A program made the translations under genes and the position numbers. The notes under the pieces were generated by a model, which did no database searches, was not told the origin of the DNA, and was given only the letters and a program-made list of their open reading frames with translations. DNA of 64,000 bases from NCBI GenBank assembly GCA_028554645.1, contig JAQOOI010000062.1, positions 496,001 to 560,000 on the forward strand. The letters run 5' to 3'. Numbering within the stretch: the stretch's first letter is position 1; the number at the start of each line of letters is the position of its first letter. Below, piece after piece: positions 39,401 through 50,120 of this stretch. Source of the stretch: Omphalotus guepiniiformis. Taxonomy: Eukaryota; Basidiomycota; Agaricomycetes; Agaricales; Omphalotaceae.

Positions 39401-40973
39401 ACGCGGGTCCGTGGCACCGCTCAACCAAAGGAGTGCAGCGGACGGAGTAACGGCATTAAAGGATAGATCGACGCTCGTGTCGTCACAAGATACTGATATT
39501 TGGGAACAGGAACTTCGCCAGCGCGGACTCGAGATGGCTCATCAAGCGAAACTCAGGAAGTTGGAGGAAAATGGCGGGAAAGTCATGAAGAAGAAGACTT
39601 TGGAGGAGATTATTGCTAATGGTAAAGGCAAGCAGATTTTTTCTGCGCCCGTGCAGACAAAGCCGGTGCCAGAGCCAGAACTACAGTCAGAACGAGTTGA
39701 TGTTTCTGTTGAAGACGATTCGATGCACGTCGACGAAAGTGCAGAAGTCACTGAGGTGAGTGTGCAGCGGGTCTGATTGAACATCTTTTGATCATTTATC
39801 GTCATTTCAGTCCATACCTAGCCTTGAGTATCCTCCCGGTCCTTCAGAGGGGGTTCTGTCTCCGCCGCCACCTCCAGTCAAACCTCCAGAGTCACGTTCG
39901 TCTTCGATACCTCCTCGTAAAAGCGCGATTAAGGAGGTATTACCTTCTGCCACCGCCAGAAAACGTACCACTCCACCACGGGTATGTTCACTCGAGCCGT
40001 CGTGAGATCTTTTGTCTTACATTCACGTTTTCTAGGAGGTTTTACGGGATCGGTCACCTGTCCCAGACCTTGCTCAGACCCGCTCAGCTGAATTGCTGCT
40101 TCGTGAAAAAGCTTCTGAACTAGAAAATATCATCACAACTCAACGGACCGAAAACGACAGTTTACTGCAAGAAATATCCGCGTTGAAGGAAGCGTTGGCT
40201 GCTGCTACTGCTTCCGCTGGTTCTCCGACTCAAGAAAAACTGGAAGCCGAGAAGAAAGTGGAGACGCTTACACAGTCTCTTGCTGCAGCTAACGCTGCCA
40301 AAGATGCAGCGGAGAAGAATAACGAGTTCTTTCGAGAGCAATACGCAAAGGCGTCGTCTTTCGTTTCATCTACACGCACCGAGAATGAGGTACTCGAAAA
40401 GCGCGTTCAGATCGCCGAGACTCAAGCTAAGGAGGGTGTCGCCCTCATCAAGGCAACGTACGAACGCAGAATACAGGAACTTGAAGATGAGTCGAAGGTT
40501 TGGAAGAGGATGGGTAACTGGGCTATGAAGAAAGATATGGAGACAAACGATGACATTCGTAGGCGGGCTGCAGAAGAGCCGGAGCTGCGCCGTGAGAGCG
40601 AGCAATTGAAGAGAAAGGTTCAGGATTTGGTGGTCCAAGTACAGGAGCTGAAGGAAGAGAATGAAGCTCTTGAGCTGGAAGTGAAGGAAAAGGAGGATCA
40701 ACGAAGTGCTGCTGCGGCTCAGACTGAGGCGTGGAGGCTTCAGGCGGTCAGATTGACGGTTGAGTTGACTGAGAAGCAGGAGCTTACTTCCCTTACCAGC
40801 GGTGAATTGGTCTACCGCTGTCATTATCGCCTGACTGCTGACTCCCCGGCTTGTGTTTTTGTATGTAAAACCACCAAGGTAACGCAATTCCCGTATCCTG
40901 GTACCTGATATTGTCTAACCTGTCTTTTCTGTTGCAGGAATTGGAAAACCATGTAATACGGCATACCATGTAA
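36421..40973 (+). CDS. Chromodomain / disordered / coiled-coil / zinc-finger protein, 1423 residues
   Basis: Five exons (36421-36673, 36787-39755, 39811-39981, 40036-40878, 40938-40973) join in phase to 1424 codons. Residues about 22-75 look like a chromodomain: WAVIEI, then YKVKWKG, then WPQSWVP (aromatic-cage-type positions). About 1050 residues of disordered Ser/Lys/Glu-rich sequence follow, with basic KGKGK patches that could be nuclear signals and many SP/TP sites. Residues about 1140-1360 are a long coiled coil. The last 40 residues hold a degenerate C2H2-like finger: a Cys in YRCHYR, Cys residues in SPACVFVC, then ENHVIRH, split by the last intron. The architecture suggests a chromatin or DNA-repair scaffold, but I know no exact match. 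Contains a 129-base tandem duplication. Confidence 0.82.
37500..37757 (+). repeat. 129-base in-frame tandem duplication inside the chromodomain protein
   Basis: Two imperfect 43-codon copies, about 37500-37628 and 37629-37757. Each runs KGKEKAK, then DEGQEEEEE, then a KEVI-GK segment. The copies have diverged at many positions but keep frame and length. Confidence 0.75.
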
Positions 40974-41284
40974 CTTGCAGTTATATGGCCTTTTTGTGTA
41001 TTATGTATATAATGCTTATCTACCTGTAATTTAAAGGACCGCCAATCCATACCTGACGATTGTCCTGCTCGTACTCGCTCCCTTCCATCCACACTTGACG
41101 ACAGTCGCGAGATTTTGTCTACCAGTCTCCTACCTAGTCAGTGGTAATATCCTAGGTGAGTTGGGGTGAACGAGGAGGTTTACATTGAAAAGCTGTGATT
41201 TTCCAAATTCTTCAAGCTAAGGTTACATGTTATAAATGTGACCACAGAAATTTTAGATGGACTGTAGACTGAGAATTCAATAGC
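40974..41284. other. Intergenic between convergent genes, no gene seen
   Basis: Holds the 3' ends of the chromodomain gene (plus) and the cyanovirin-N homolog (minus). No further structure noted. Confidence 0.5.
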
Positions 41285-42490
41285 TCAAGAGGGTGAATGA
41301 TTCTCCGTCATACCCAATCCATTCATCATCTGCTTCTGAGCCATGACGTGAAGCAGCGCAAGGTCAGTTGAGCTCATAGGAAGCTCCGTGCTCGCCTGAG
41401 CCTGGATCATAGTCTGCACCATCACTGACAACTTTGACACTGCGGTACGTGTCACCTCCTCCAATGTCTGCTCAACTGTTGTGTTGATAATGTGCTTCAT
41501 AGTACGTATGGAGTCTTCAACGATAGTGGTAGCCACTGTACTCATGACCTCTTGAGCCAAAGCAGAACCAGCTAGTTTAGCAAGGTCTGGCTTGGCGACT
41601 ACTTGGAAGTTGAGCCACGGGACAGTGGAGAACATCTCGGAGACGCCGAAATTGGGAAAGGGGATATAGACGACCAGAGAACCGTTGTAGATTCGGAGGT
41701 GAAGATTAAGATCAACGGAGACGGGGATCCATTTCGACTCATTCCATACTTCAAAGACGATGGTGAGTTTTTCGAGACGGAAATTGCGAGCTGATTCGTG
41801 GACGTAAGATTCCAAGTTGAATGTAGTGGCTTTGAAAGTGTCATCATCCGAGCGACACTCGGCATGGAATATCTTGTCATCGAGACGAATGGAGCGGCAG
41901 TTGTCTTGAAGCAGCTTGTAGATCGCACTCCTGAGTGGGTCAAATTAGTAAAGGTTGATAATTACAAGCGCAAAAGTGAAAAAAAGGCTTCACATGTCAT
42001 AGCTGAACTTGTGTGACTCAGTCTTGACTTTGTGCTTTGATGCAGAGGTCGTAATGGAAGAGGAATGTTCATTAGACGATGCGGAATGCTTCGATGAGGC
42101 CATACTGTCAACGGAGTGGCCACTCCCGGAGAACTTGGACATCGCCTCAGCTGCAGGAATATCGCCGGGCGTACTACCGACGTTCTTATGATCGAGCGAA
42201 ACGGTTTCAAAGGCGCCGTTCCGATTCTGAAACAATTGGTCGATATCGAGAGTTGTTTTCACATAACGCCCGATCGAGTGCTTCAAGTCTGCCGAGAGTA
42301 GAGTACCGTTGATCTTGACTTGTTGAGCGTCAATGTAGAAGTCGCGTCCTCCCCAAGTAAGGCGGCCGTCAACGTTACCAATGTATTGGTTGAGATCGAT
42401 TGTGCCTGCGAGAGGCTTGCCGTCTTTATGGTAGCCGATGAGTGTTGGGCCTTGCAATTGGAGCTTGGTGTTGGCGGAAAGAGGAGCCAT
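41285..42490 (-). CDS. Cyanovirin-N homolog (CVNH) with helical C-terminal tail
   Basis: Two exons (42490-41994, 41930-41285) join in phase to 380 residues. The first exon has CVNH-type repeats: TKLQLQG, then TIDLNQYIGNVDGRLTWGG, then LLSADL with a second IDQLFQNRNGAF repeat. A Ser/His-rich linker follows (about residues 125-165). The second exon opens another CVNH unit (NCRSIRLDDKIFHAECR, then a degenerate LNLHLRIYNGSL repeat). The last 120 residues are Ala/Thr/Met-rich and probably helical. CVNH proteins in fungi bind glycans, often high-mannose, and are usually about 100-110 residues; the duplicated, tailed form here is unusual. No signal peptide. The glycan specificity is unknown. Confidence 0.72.
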
Positions 42491-42732
42491 TGGATATACT
42501 TTTGAACTGCAGGATGTGAGCGAAGAAACAGATGAGGTTACTTAAAGATGAGAGGACGCACAGACAAGTGAGTGGGCCGAAAACTTCCTCCTACGAACTG
42601 GACAATAATGACTTTGGTCGCGTACAGCCAAACTGGTACCTGCGGAAAATCTCGGAATCTTTAGCACTTAACGCCAGTGAAATCACCAGACAGAAAGTAT
42701 CATATACTTGAAGACAGTCAGAATGTTTGTCG

Positions 42733-43266
42733 TTATACAATTGGGAGATAAGGTGTGAGTTCACAAATATAAATACGAAAGTCGAGAGTTTCGCTTACAT
42801 GCCTGATCTTTTGTCGCTCACTGTATACGGTGGTAGTGATACCTTTGACGCTCCTCGAGTCACTTGGACTGTCGCTTCCATTCCATTCATGTCTTGTGGT
42901 GCACGTTGGACAGTAGAAGCACCCGATAGGTCTAATTAGACTTTGAATGAAGATTATCACACATTCAAGCTGTCTCCGTAATTTTGAGTCGGAAGCGGAA
43001 AACGCTATACACTGCGCAAGAAACCTCCTCAGGCTCTCGAGACAATTGTATATGCGCATCCCAAGCTTTCCTCTTTGACTGTATAAAAGCGAGATCAATC
43101 TCAAATCACCCCCGAAAACAACCAATCTTAGCTCTTGACCAAGGATTGACATATCCGCTTTTGATTTAAACCCCCCGCCTCCCCGTTCTTTCCTCGTCCT
43201 CTCCAGAAGCTCCTCAGCAATCTCCTCCATAGTCGTGCGCAAACGCTTAATCACCTTTCTGCGTTT
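42733..43266 (-). CDS. Hypothetical protein, partial model
   Basis: A minus-strand frame of about 177 codons from an ATG at 43266. It starts with a very basic, then amphipathic helix (MKRRKVIKRLRTTMEE) followed by Gly-rich sequence. The same frame runs upstream to 43341 with a hydrophobic stretch (ALIILTRLLIIM), suggesting a membrane helix and a missing 5' exon near 43300-43640. No family recognised; the gene limits are unreliable. Confidence 0.3.
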   Translation of the reverse strand, partial: KRRKVIKRLRTTMEEIAEELLERTRKERGGGGFKSKADMSILGQELRLVVFGGDLRLISLLYSQRGKLGMRIYNCLESLRRFLAQCIAFSASDSKLRRQLECVIIFIQSLIRPIGCFYCPTCTTRHEWNGSDSPSDSRSVKGITTTVYSERQKIRHVSETLDFRIYICELTPYLPIV

Positions 43267-43965
43267 CATGATGATAAGGAGGCGGGTGAGGATGATCAGG
43301 GCACCGGATGAGACTCGGACTTTGGCTCTGGGGGCCGCCAAAAGACTCGAAGAGGGTGACTACGATTGAAGGGTCGTCCGAGCCTCGAGGAGAGGGGGTG
43401 GGTGCCAGAAGTCATGTAAGAATCTCGAATAGAGACGGGTACTTGAAACACTGATCCGTACTCAGCAGCCCCCCCCACAGTTCGTATACCGTAGCCAAGA
43501 TCATCCGTTGAAGTCGCCACCCAAAAGAGAAGGCTCTCTGGCTCGCAGGACCACTTCAGGTTTGATCGCGAACTTGAAGGTCTGAGGGTTATATCTTTAT
43601 ATCCTTGAAGCCCTTCCGGGTAAGGTACGGTAAGAGACAAACAGCGCGACTCCAGGCTTCCTTGGCTGTCTCATGTCATGTAACAATGTCTTGCAGCTGC
43701 GACGATGATAGTGTATAAGCGCCAACGTTCAAAAGCGTCTAGCACATAGTGGCGGTGTTAGAGAGCGTGACCTGCACCAAACTCACCTATACCTGATGTT
43801 GAGGATGGGAGTGCGGAGGCGGAGAGGACAAAAGTCGCTCAGAGTCATGCTGTATGGTTTTTGAAGAGTCTCCACCGCTTCCATGCCTTTCACGGAGCTC
43901 AAAACGAAGCAATACGATGATTTATCCAACATTGCTTCGATTGCATCATTTACCTAATCCATTCT
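43267..43965. other. No confident gene
   Basis: May hold a 5' exon of the neighbouring minus-strand hypothetical gene. A short C run occurs around 43470. Otherwise nothing recognised. Confidence 0.4.
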
Positions 43966-44816
43966 CTACGCACCAAGATTTCCCTGCGCAATCCCAGGGT
44001 AGGCCCTATAAAGCTCCCAATTCCTATACTCCGTAATCTGTACACTAGTCAAAGACTCGTATATTGCAGACTTGACTGCACTAGCGTCAAACGCGCCGGA
44101 TGACGTGAACTCTACAAAAAACAAGTGAGTGTTTAGGTTGAAACGCTGAAGACGATGGGGACGATAGAGTGATTCGGCGGCGTACCGTGCACAGCAAAGT
44201 ACCTCGGAACCTTCTGAGCTTCAGGACCTTCCGGTACACCTACGCCCGTCTTAAGATTATCAATACACCTAAACGTTCTCGTTCGAATCCAACCATCAAC
44301 AGCCTTCAAATTTGCCACAACATTCGTTGTCCACGCCTCAGCAGATTCCTCCGAATCGCCCAATCCATGAGTGATAATCCACTTTGTTGGATTATCTGAT
44401 CCGAGGGATGAATACACGTTTGATGGACCAGAATCTCTAAAGATCTCCGACGTTCGTCTATCGAGTATCTCCAACCTCTTAACCAACTCAGCTTCTCTCG
44501 GACTTCGATTAGCGCGTAGACGAGTATAACTTTCGTGTTGAAACGTAGCTGTATCATCGATATCATACAACGCTACCCACGAAGGAACTTGAGAATCTGT
44601 CGAGGAATACCTTGCTCCGGTGAGAAATGAGTGAAGATGGTTCATTCGAAGAGGAACATGCTCGTTGTTGTACCAATCTACCAAAAAACAAAGGATGATG
44701 GTGTAAGGATACTGTAGAACTTGAAGTTATAAGAATTGATTGATTTTACCTTGAAATTCATCCAGCGTAACGAGCTTTCCAGGCTCTGAATAAACAATCA
44801 GAAATCCAGCTGGCAT
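43966..44816 (-). CDS. Dimeric alpha/beta-barrel (EthD-like) protein
   Basis: Three exons (44816-44750, 44677-44186, 44111-43966) join in phase to 234 residues. The pattern matches fungal ferredoxin-like EthD-type proteins: a first strand GFLIVYSEPG, then DEFQDWYNNEHVPLR with the conserved Asn-Glu-His, WVALYDIDD, and a second half that repeats the fold, ending ELYRAYPG. Such proteins are small cytosolic, often dimeric, and some act on polyketide-derived or aromatic compounds; the function here is unknown. Stopping at 44133 instead would lose the last strand, so I prefer the three-exon model. Confidence 0.72.
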
Positions 44817-44883
44817 GAGTAATAAGTTAAAACAGGAAGCCAAGTTATGGGTTTAACTGCCAATACACTGGGTTCCCACGCAT

Positions 44884-45094
44884 GTTATCTGCCATGTTAT
44901 CTGCCATCCCGGTTTTGTTACTAGTATATCTCCTCTTGTAGCTACTTTCTTGCCTCAAGAAATTTGTTATAGCTTAATTATAGTGTCTAGTAATATATAG
45001 TGAGCTATAATTATTTTTATGGGCTGTGGTATCTCACACAGTTAAGCAAAATGTTATCTGCCACTGTACTGTGGCAGATAACATGGCAGATAAC
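44884..45094. mobile_element. Small element with 23-base terminal inverted repeats (MITE-like)
   Basis: The left end (44884-44906) and right end (45072-45094) are perfect inverted copies of a 23-base sequence. That sequence is itself built from two direct copies of GTTATCTGCCA. A third copy at 45052-45063 pairs with the right end to form a near-perfect hairpin with 13-base arms and a 6-base loop. The interior is AT-rich and has no frame. A non-autonomous inverted-repeat element about 211 bases long fits best. No target-site duplication could be made out. Confidence 0.55.
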
Positions 45095-46478
45095 AAGCGC
45101 GCGGCAAAACCGGTTACTCATCCGGATTGCCGGGTGCAAGCCACATGGCACTCGCATGGCACTTTCCTGAGTGCCGTCTGGTGTATGCACAGCACCCTGC
45201 AAAGTATGTCTCAGGTAGGCTGCAAAGGAGTAGATGGGGGCAGGGTCTGTACATTTACAAAGCAGCAAAACCCATAGATAATGTACATTTGAATAGTCTC
45301 AGAATGATACTGCACTGTCACTACAATTCAGACTAAGAAACTCTGAGAATTTGTATAATTAGGGAGTAATAATCCTGAATATATATTGTAGTATGTAGCC
45401 TATGTAACTTTATTGGAATTCTACTTATATTTTGAAGAGAGATGCAAAATCCGTAAGTGCAATGAACATGAATTCGGAAATCCGGCATTTCTCGTGAACT
45501 ATTGCTAAATTTGGACGCGCGGCAACTACGGCTTGACTCATGTGATCAGACCGCCGACAATCTCGTGAAATTTCTTTTTCCCCCTTTTTTTTTCTTTTTT
45601 TTCCTTTCTTTTTGGTCATGAGATACCCAGTGTATCCATGGGAAAACCAAGTTATGCGCATGATGATAGAAGAAGAACCTGGAAACCTCTTTCCGGTTAT
45701 CCCGGCCCGGAAGAAAGTTTGTTCTCCCTCGCTGAGCGCTTATACACTTTTCTGATTCATCCCATCATCATCGAGCGCTCTGCAAGCCAGCTCACTACAT
45801 CACTAGTCGTCTTCTAATCCGAATAGAATATCCGTCTCTGGGACCGAAGAATCAGATATACCTGATGGACTTGTCTTCATTTCCCCGAGTCCAAGCCTCA
45901 GGCCTCATGATTCACCAACGCTGCATTGGATGCATTGGAGATCCACCTTGTGCTTGGTAAGTACTTATATCCCGGCCCATCGTTGATATACACTGAGAAT
46001 GGTCGTTAGAATCGGAAGCGAAGAAAGCACGTAGAAAGAATGTATCCCGCTTGGGATGGTTCACGGCGAATACAGAGTCACAAATTATCATCCTGCTCCG
46101 AGAGATGACAACCCTCCGAGTCGAAATCGGATCCAAGGACTGAACGTTTGAACACTTAAGAAAAACGTTGTTCAACGTTGGTCATTATGCATTATACCTC
46201 AGTTGCATCGGCATTTACGGTAAGTAAATAAGATCTTTCTCAACGATGACTCGGATACACATTAATCCTATGCATATACAGTATTACATAGATGCGCATA
46301 GAGGCATTTCTCCATCTTAATAAGTATCAAGACGGCGTCGGGATCCCATGAGGCTGAAATCTGATCGTCATAAATATGTTGATTTGATCTTCGATCGAGG
46401 ACTGCCAGTGCAGCCGGTCTCTTCAAGTGATCATACAGTACGCATAAGTGTATATGTATGTGGGAATGATTCAACTTC
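45095..46478. other. No confident gene
   Basis: Contains the inverted word pair GGCACTC / GAGTGCC at about 45148-45178, a T-rich run at 45570-45610, and exon-like frames around 45863-45958 and 46011-46140 that do not splice together in frame. It may be a decayed gene. Confidence 0.4.
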
Positions 46479-46763
46479 ATGACCGACGTCGCCGATGTTG
46501 ACAGCAGTGTTTCGACACTTTACGAGTATCGCTCGAGAGGCTATACAGAAGGTATGTGTGCCCGCCATACTATCATATATTGGAAAAACATGCTGACTTG
46601 GCCCGTCGATTTAGGATATAGTCCACGGAGAGCTAAGATTTTAACTTTTTCTTTCCCCCGAATTTGGAGAATGAATCAAGACGAAGATCAGCGCTTAATT
46701 TACCTGGGACACTCTCCGAGTCGGATAAACCGCAACGACACTGAGATAACAGATAAGAGATAA
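46479..46763 (+). CDS. Small hypothetical ORF, weak
   Basis: 94 codons from an ATG. A possible intron (gtatgt near 46551 to tag near 46615) keeps the frame, so a spliced version would also be open. Asp/Ser/Arg-rich with no known motif. Probably spurious. Confidence 0.2.
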   Translation: MTDVADVDSSVSTLYEYRSRGYTEGMCARHTIIYWKNMLTWPVDLGYSPRRAKILTFSFPRIWRMNQDEDQRLIYLGHSPSRINRNDTEITDKR

Positions 46764-49700
46764 CAAACTCACTCAAGCTTGCGCTGTCTCGTCTCGCTGT
46801 CGTCACTGATCCTCAACGCCTCAAGCTGCCTCAGGCTCAACCAGTGAGTCATTGTCAACTAATTATAAGTACACACCAAGTGATATATCAAAGTTCTCTC
46901 TAGGACTTAGACCCGGAGTCCTACCACAGCAGTTTCTCCGAGTCCACCATGGTCGGCAACAGCTTCCCGCAAGTCAACTGCGACCCCGCTACGATCCCCG
47001 TTGAATGTTTGTAAGCAACCTACGTTTCCGAGCATACTACATAGTAACAGTTCGGAGGTGCCTATGTCATGTCATACCATCCCAGAGGGGCTCGGTACTG
47101 CGCAGGCAAGGTACGTACGTATGTGATTCGTGAAGCCTGAGGTACTGCGGCCGTGTTCATGGACTCGGATGTTACTCTACTAAGTAAGTAGGGAAGACTG
47201 TTTATGATTCGTTCGTTGCTGCGGTCACTGCTCAACAAAGTCAAAGTCAACAACCAGTGGCCGTTTGAGGTTATAACGTTAAATAGGCAAGCTTGTGATA
47301 TTATGATTATGATCAACGCACGATACAGCAATGTCATTGCAAAACTTGAAGTCGACATTGGCAGGCAAGTAAGTAAGTAAGTAAGTAAGGAAGTAATTGG
47401 CCCACTGTAACAGGTTGGCAGTGCCACTGATAGCGTTGAATGACAAGACGGAGGCTAATCTGACTTGGCAGCGCTGTCATTACTAGTAGGTAGCATTCAA
47501 TGTATAGGTGAGATGCCAATGCCAGCAAGGTTGGTAAGTACCTCTAAGTACTAACAACATTCCGCCTGAGTGAGTTGAGTCCGGACTTGAAGATGTTTCT
47601 TAACTCTGTCGGGAGTCGGGATTCGGGAAAGCATTGGCAAGAACTAAGTACAGTATGAGCCTTTTATAATTCTGAATCTCTCATTCAAAGTATACCTGTG
47701 CACCTAATATGTCTAAGGAGGAAAAGTCACGGTTATATATCTTGAATCGAATCAGATACAGTAAAGCACTGTTGATCAATGATAACAGTATTATATAGCT
47801 ATATACTTATTAGCCTTAGTAACTACTACTAGTAGACTCCGAGTCGGAGTCGGAGGCGAACACTGAGTACTGAGTACTGAGCGCCCGGTCAGTACTTAAC
47901 ATATGATACAGTTCATCACGGTGCTGGCGTCCCGCGCCGAGGTAGGTAGTACATAGGATTGCTGTAAGTATGTATATGGATTATGAATGTAATGAATGTA
48001 TCTATATCACTGTGATTTTGACAGCAGGATAATTCGGACTCGGCGTGGCCCGTTAGATATATACCTATTTGGCGTTTCGGGAGGGCATTGGGAAAAATTA
48101 CGACGGGGGAAGAGAATTTCGGGGATGAACAAATGAAAATTACTATAAGTCTATGATGGGTGGGGCCGCCAACATAAGTGCAAACGTAGATAGACGGCGG
48201 CAACATACACCGTTACGATTCCGAGCCTGCATGTATATGTACATCAGCCCCTACCAAGCTACCAAGCTACCGAGCCCCTACCGACGCGTACGGAGGTGTG
48301 TGTACTGTTAAAATCAGAAATATGTATCAGAACATCGAAATCGATTCTGCGTTAGCGGACGCACGGCCCTTTGGTATAGAATTGAGTACATAGTACATAC
48401 GGTGACCTTGGTAAGGGTCGTCTCGCTGTCGTGTGGTTGTGTGGGTGGAAAACCTGACAGATATGTATGTATGCCTATGTATGCACTTTCGCGATCGAGC
48501 CTGAGAGACTATGTAGAGTAAGCGTCGGCATTGGGATCGAGGACCGAGGGTCGGGGTCGGGACTCATCAAGATATACGGAGATTGGATCAACGCGACGGA
48601 CGGGATCGAGATATCATATACTGTATCAGGATATTACTGGTATTGTCATATCGGGAGTACATATCCACTTGTTAAAGTGACAAGTATTTTCCTCGCCGGG
48701 CTCATAGCAACCTGAGAGGGGATGAACGAACTCCGAAAGACAGACGACGGTGGGGTGGGGTTGACAGCTCTCTTGCAATCATCATGTAAGAACTGTACGT
48801 TCTTATGTCAGGTCGTGACGTCGCGTCGCGAAACGAAAGCGGAAAAGTAGCCAGCCAGCCAGTCATTCTAGACTCCCCCCTTCAACTTGTCCGAATTGTC
48901 GATTGTTGTCTTGTTGCCGAGGATAGTTTCCCAAAAGTACCTGATAGCCTTTTCGATGAATTGACGTATGTAAGGAAGGGCCGCTGCGATGGTCGTTGCC
49001 AGGAACTGCAGCTGTGTGTACGTGCATGTACTTCCGCAGGAAATAACTCGAGTCTTGACCTGTCTTGACCAGGGGCTAGAAGTGGAGTACGGTAACTTTT
49101 TTTCCAAGCAAGCAAGCAATATTATTTCGTTTTTCTTTTGGCAGTAGGCCTCTTGAACGTTGAACGTCCGAGTACATACATGATGTGAAGTGGAGAATCT
49201 GAAGTCGGTTGCGATGGAAAAAACGGGCTTTGACAGGACAACAAGGTCTAGGGTGATTATGCGGGAACCCGTGAGCGGCGGAATGAACTTGGGTTGGTTG
49301 CTGTGCTGCCCTTGAGCTTGAAAGAGTACCTGCGGCCTTTTGTTTCTCGAGGGTTGTTGTTATCGTTGTCGAGAAACCACGGCGACCTGAGTTCAATTGT
49401 TTTCTAGACACGGCCAGCAGTTATGTAGCAATTCTCCCAATTCGAAAAGAGAACACAGGCATACTCCGACGCCACTGAAAAGATGGACCCAACGTTGCTA
49501 CCCCGGACCTCCCCGGACACTTTTTTTCATATAATTTCATAATCATCCGAGAAAAAGTGTACACATAAATAAACGTAATAAACCAATCTACCGGGTCGAG
49601 ATTGGCTAAACGAGCGATCGGAGATCACGATGTTTCCGAAATTACCTTTTTGGGAATTGCGCGTACGTTCCCCCTCTTTTGCCCCCCTTGGTTTAAATAA

Positions 49701-50120
49701 AATCCAGTGAACCCACTCTTCTCGTTTCTTCCCCTAGGTTTCCTCCGTTCTTCACACCACCACCCCTACCACCACCATCTCCCCTTGGACCTTGGACGAC
49801 TGCGTAGACGTAGAAGACGTGCAGTATTTCGGTCCTGGATTTCAACTAGTGGTCGATTGCAAGGTTACAAGTTTACTTTATTTCCTTCAGACTCGGACTC
49901 GGACTCGAAATCGAGGGGTCTGTAATTTCCCAGTCACAAACTCATATCGCCAGTCACCCCCCTGTGGAATCGAAACGAATTACCCAAACTCGTTGGAACC
50001 TCATTGCACCCCTCGTTATTATAATTATTGCTGAAAAAGCTATATATTTCAATATTTCATAGACTCTGCACCCTCGTACCCTCGTACCCCCCCCCCCCAA
50101 CCACCACCACTCCCACTTCG
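46764..50120. other. 3.4 kb with no confident gene, microsatellite-rich
   Basis: Apart from a short exon-like start at 46949 (ATG in a CCACC context, donor near 47010), nothing coding is convincing. It holds AAGT repeats at 47367-47389, repeated GAGTCGGAGTCGGAG and ACTGAGTACTGAGT words around 47836-47882, and several TACTAGTA-type words. The end is the F-box promoter and leader, with a C12 run at 50087-50098. Confidence 0.45.
47367..47389 (+). repeat. (AAGT)n microsatellite
   Basis: Five or more AAGT units in tandem, followed by one broken unit. Confidence 0.85.

Noticed and set aside
40366..40887. 173-codon minus-strand Leu-rich frame
   Set aside because: Antisense of the coiled-coil exon; Leu richness is the complement of Glu/Lys/Gln codons.
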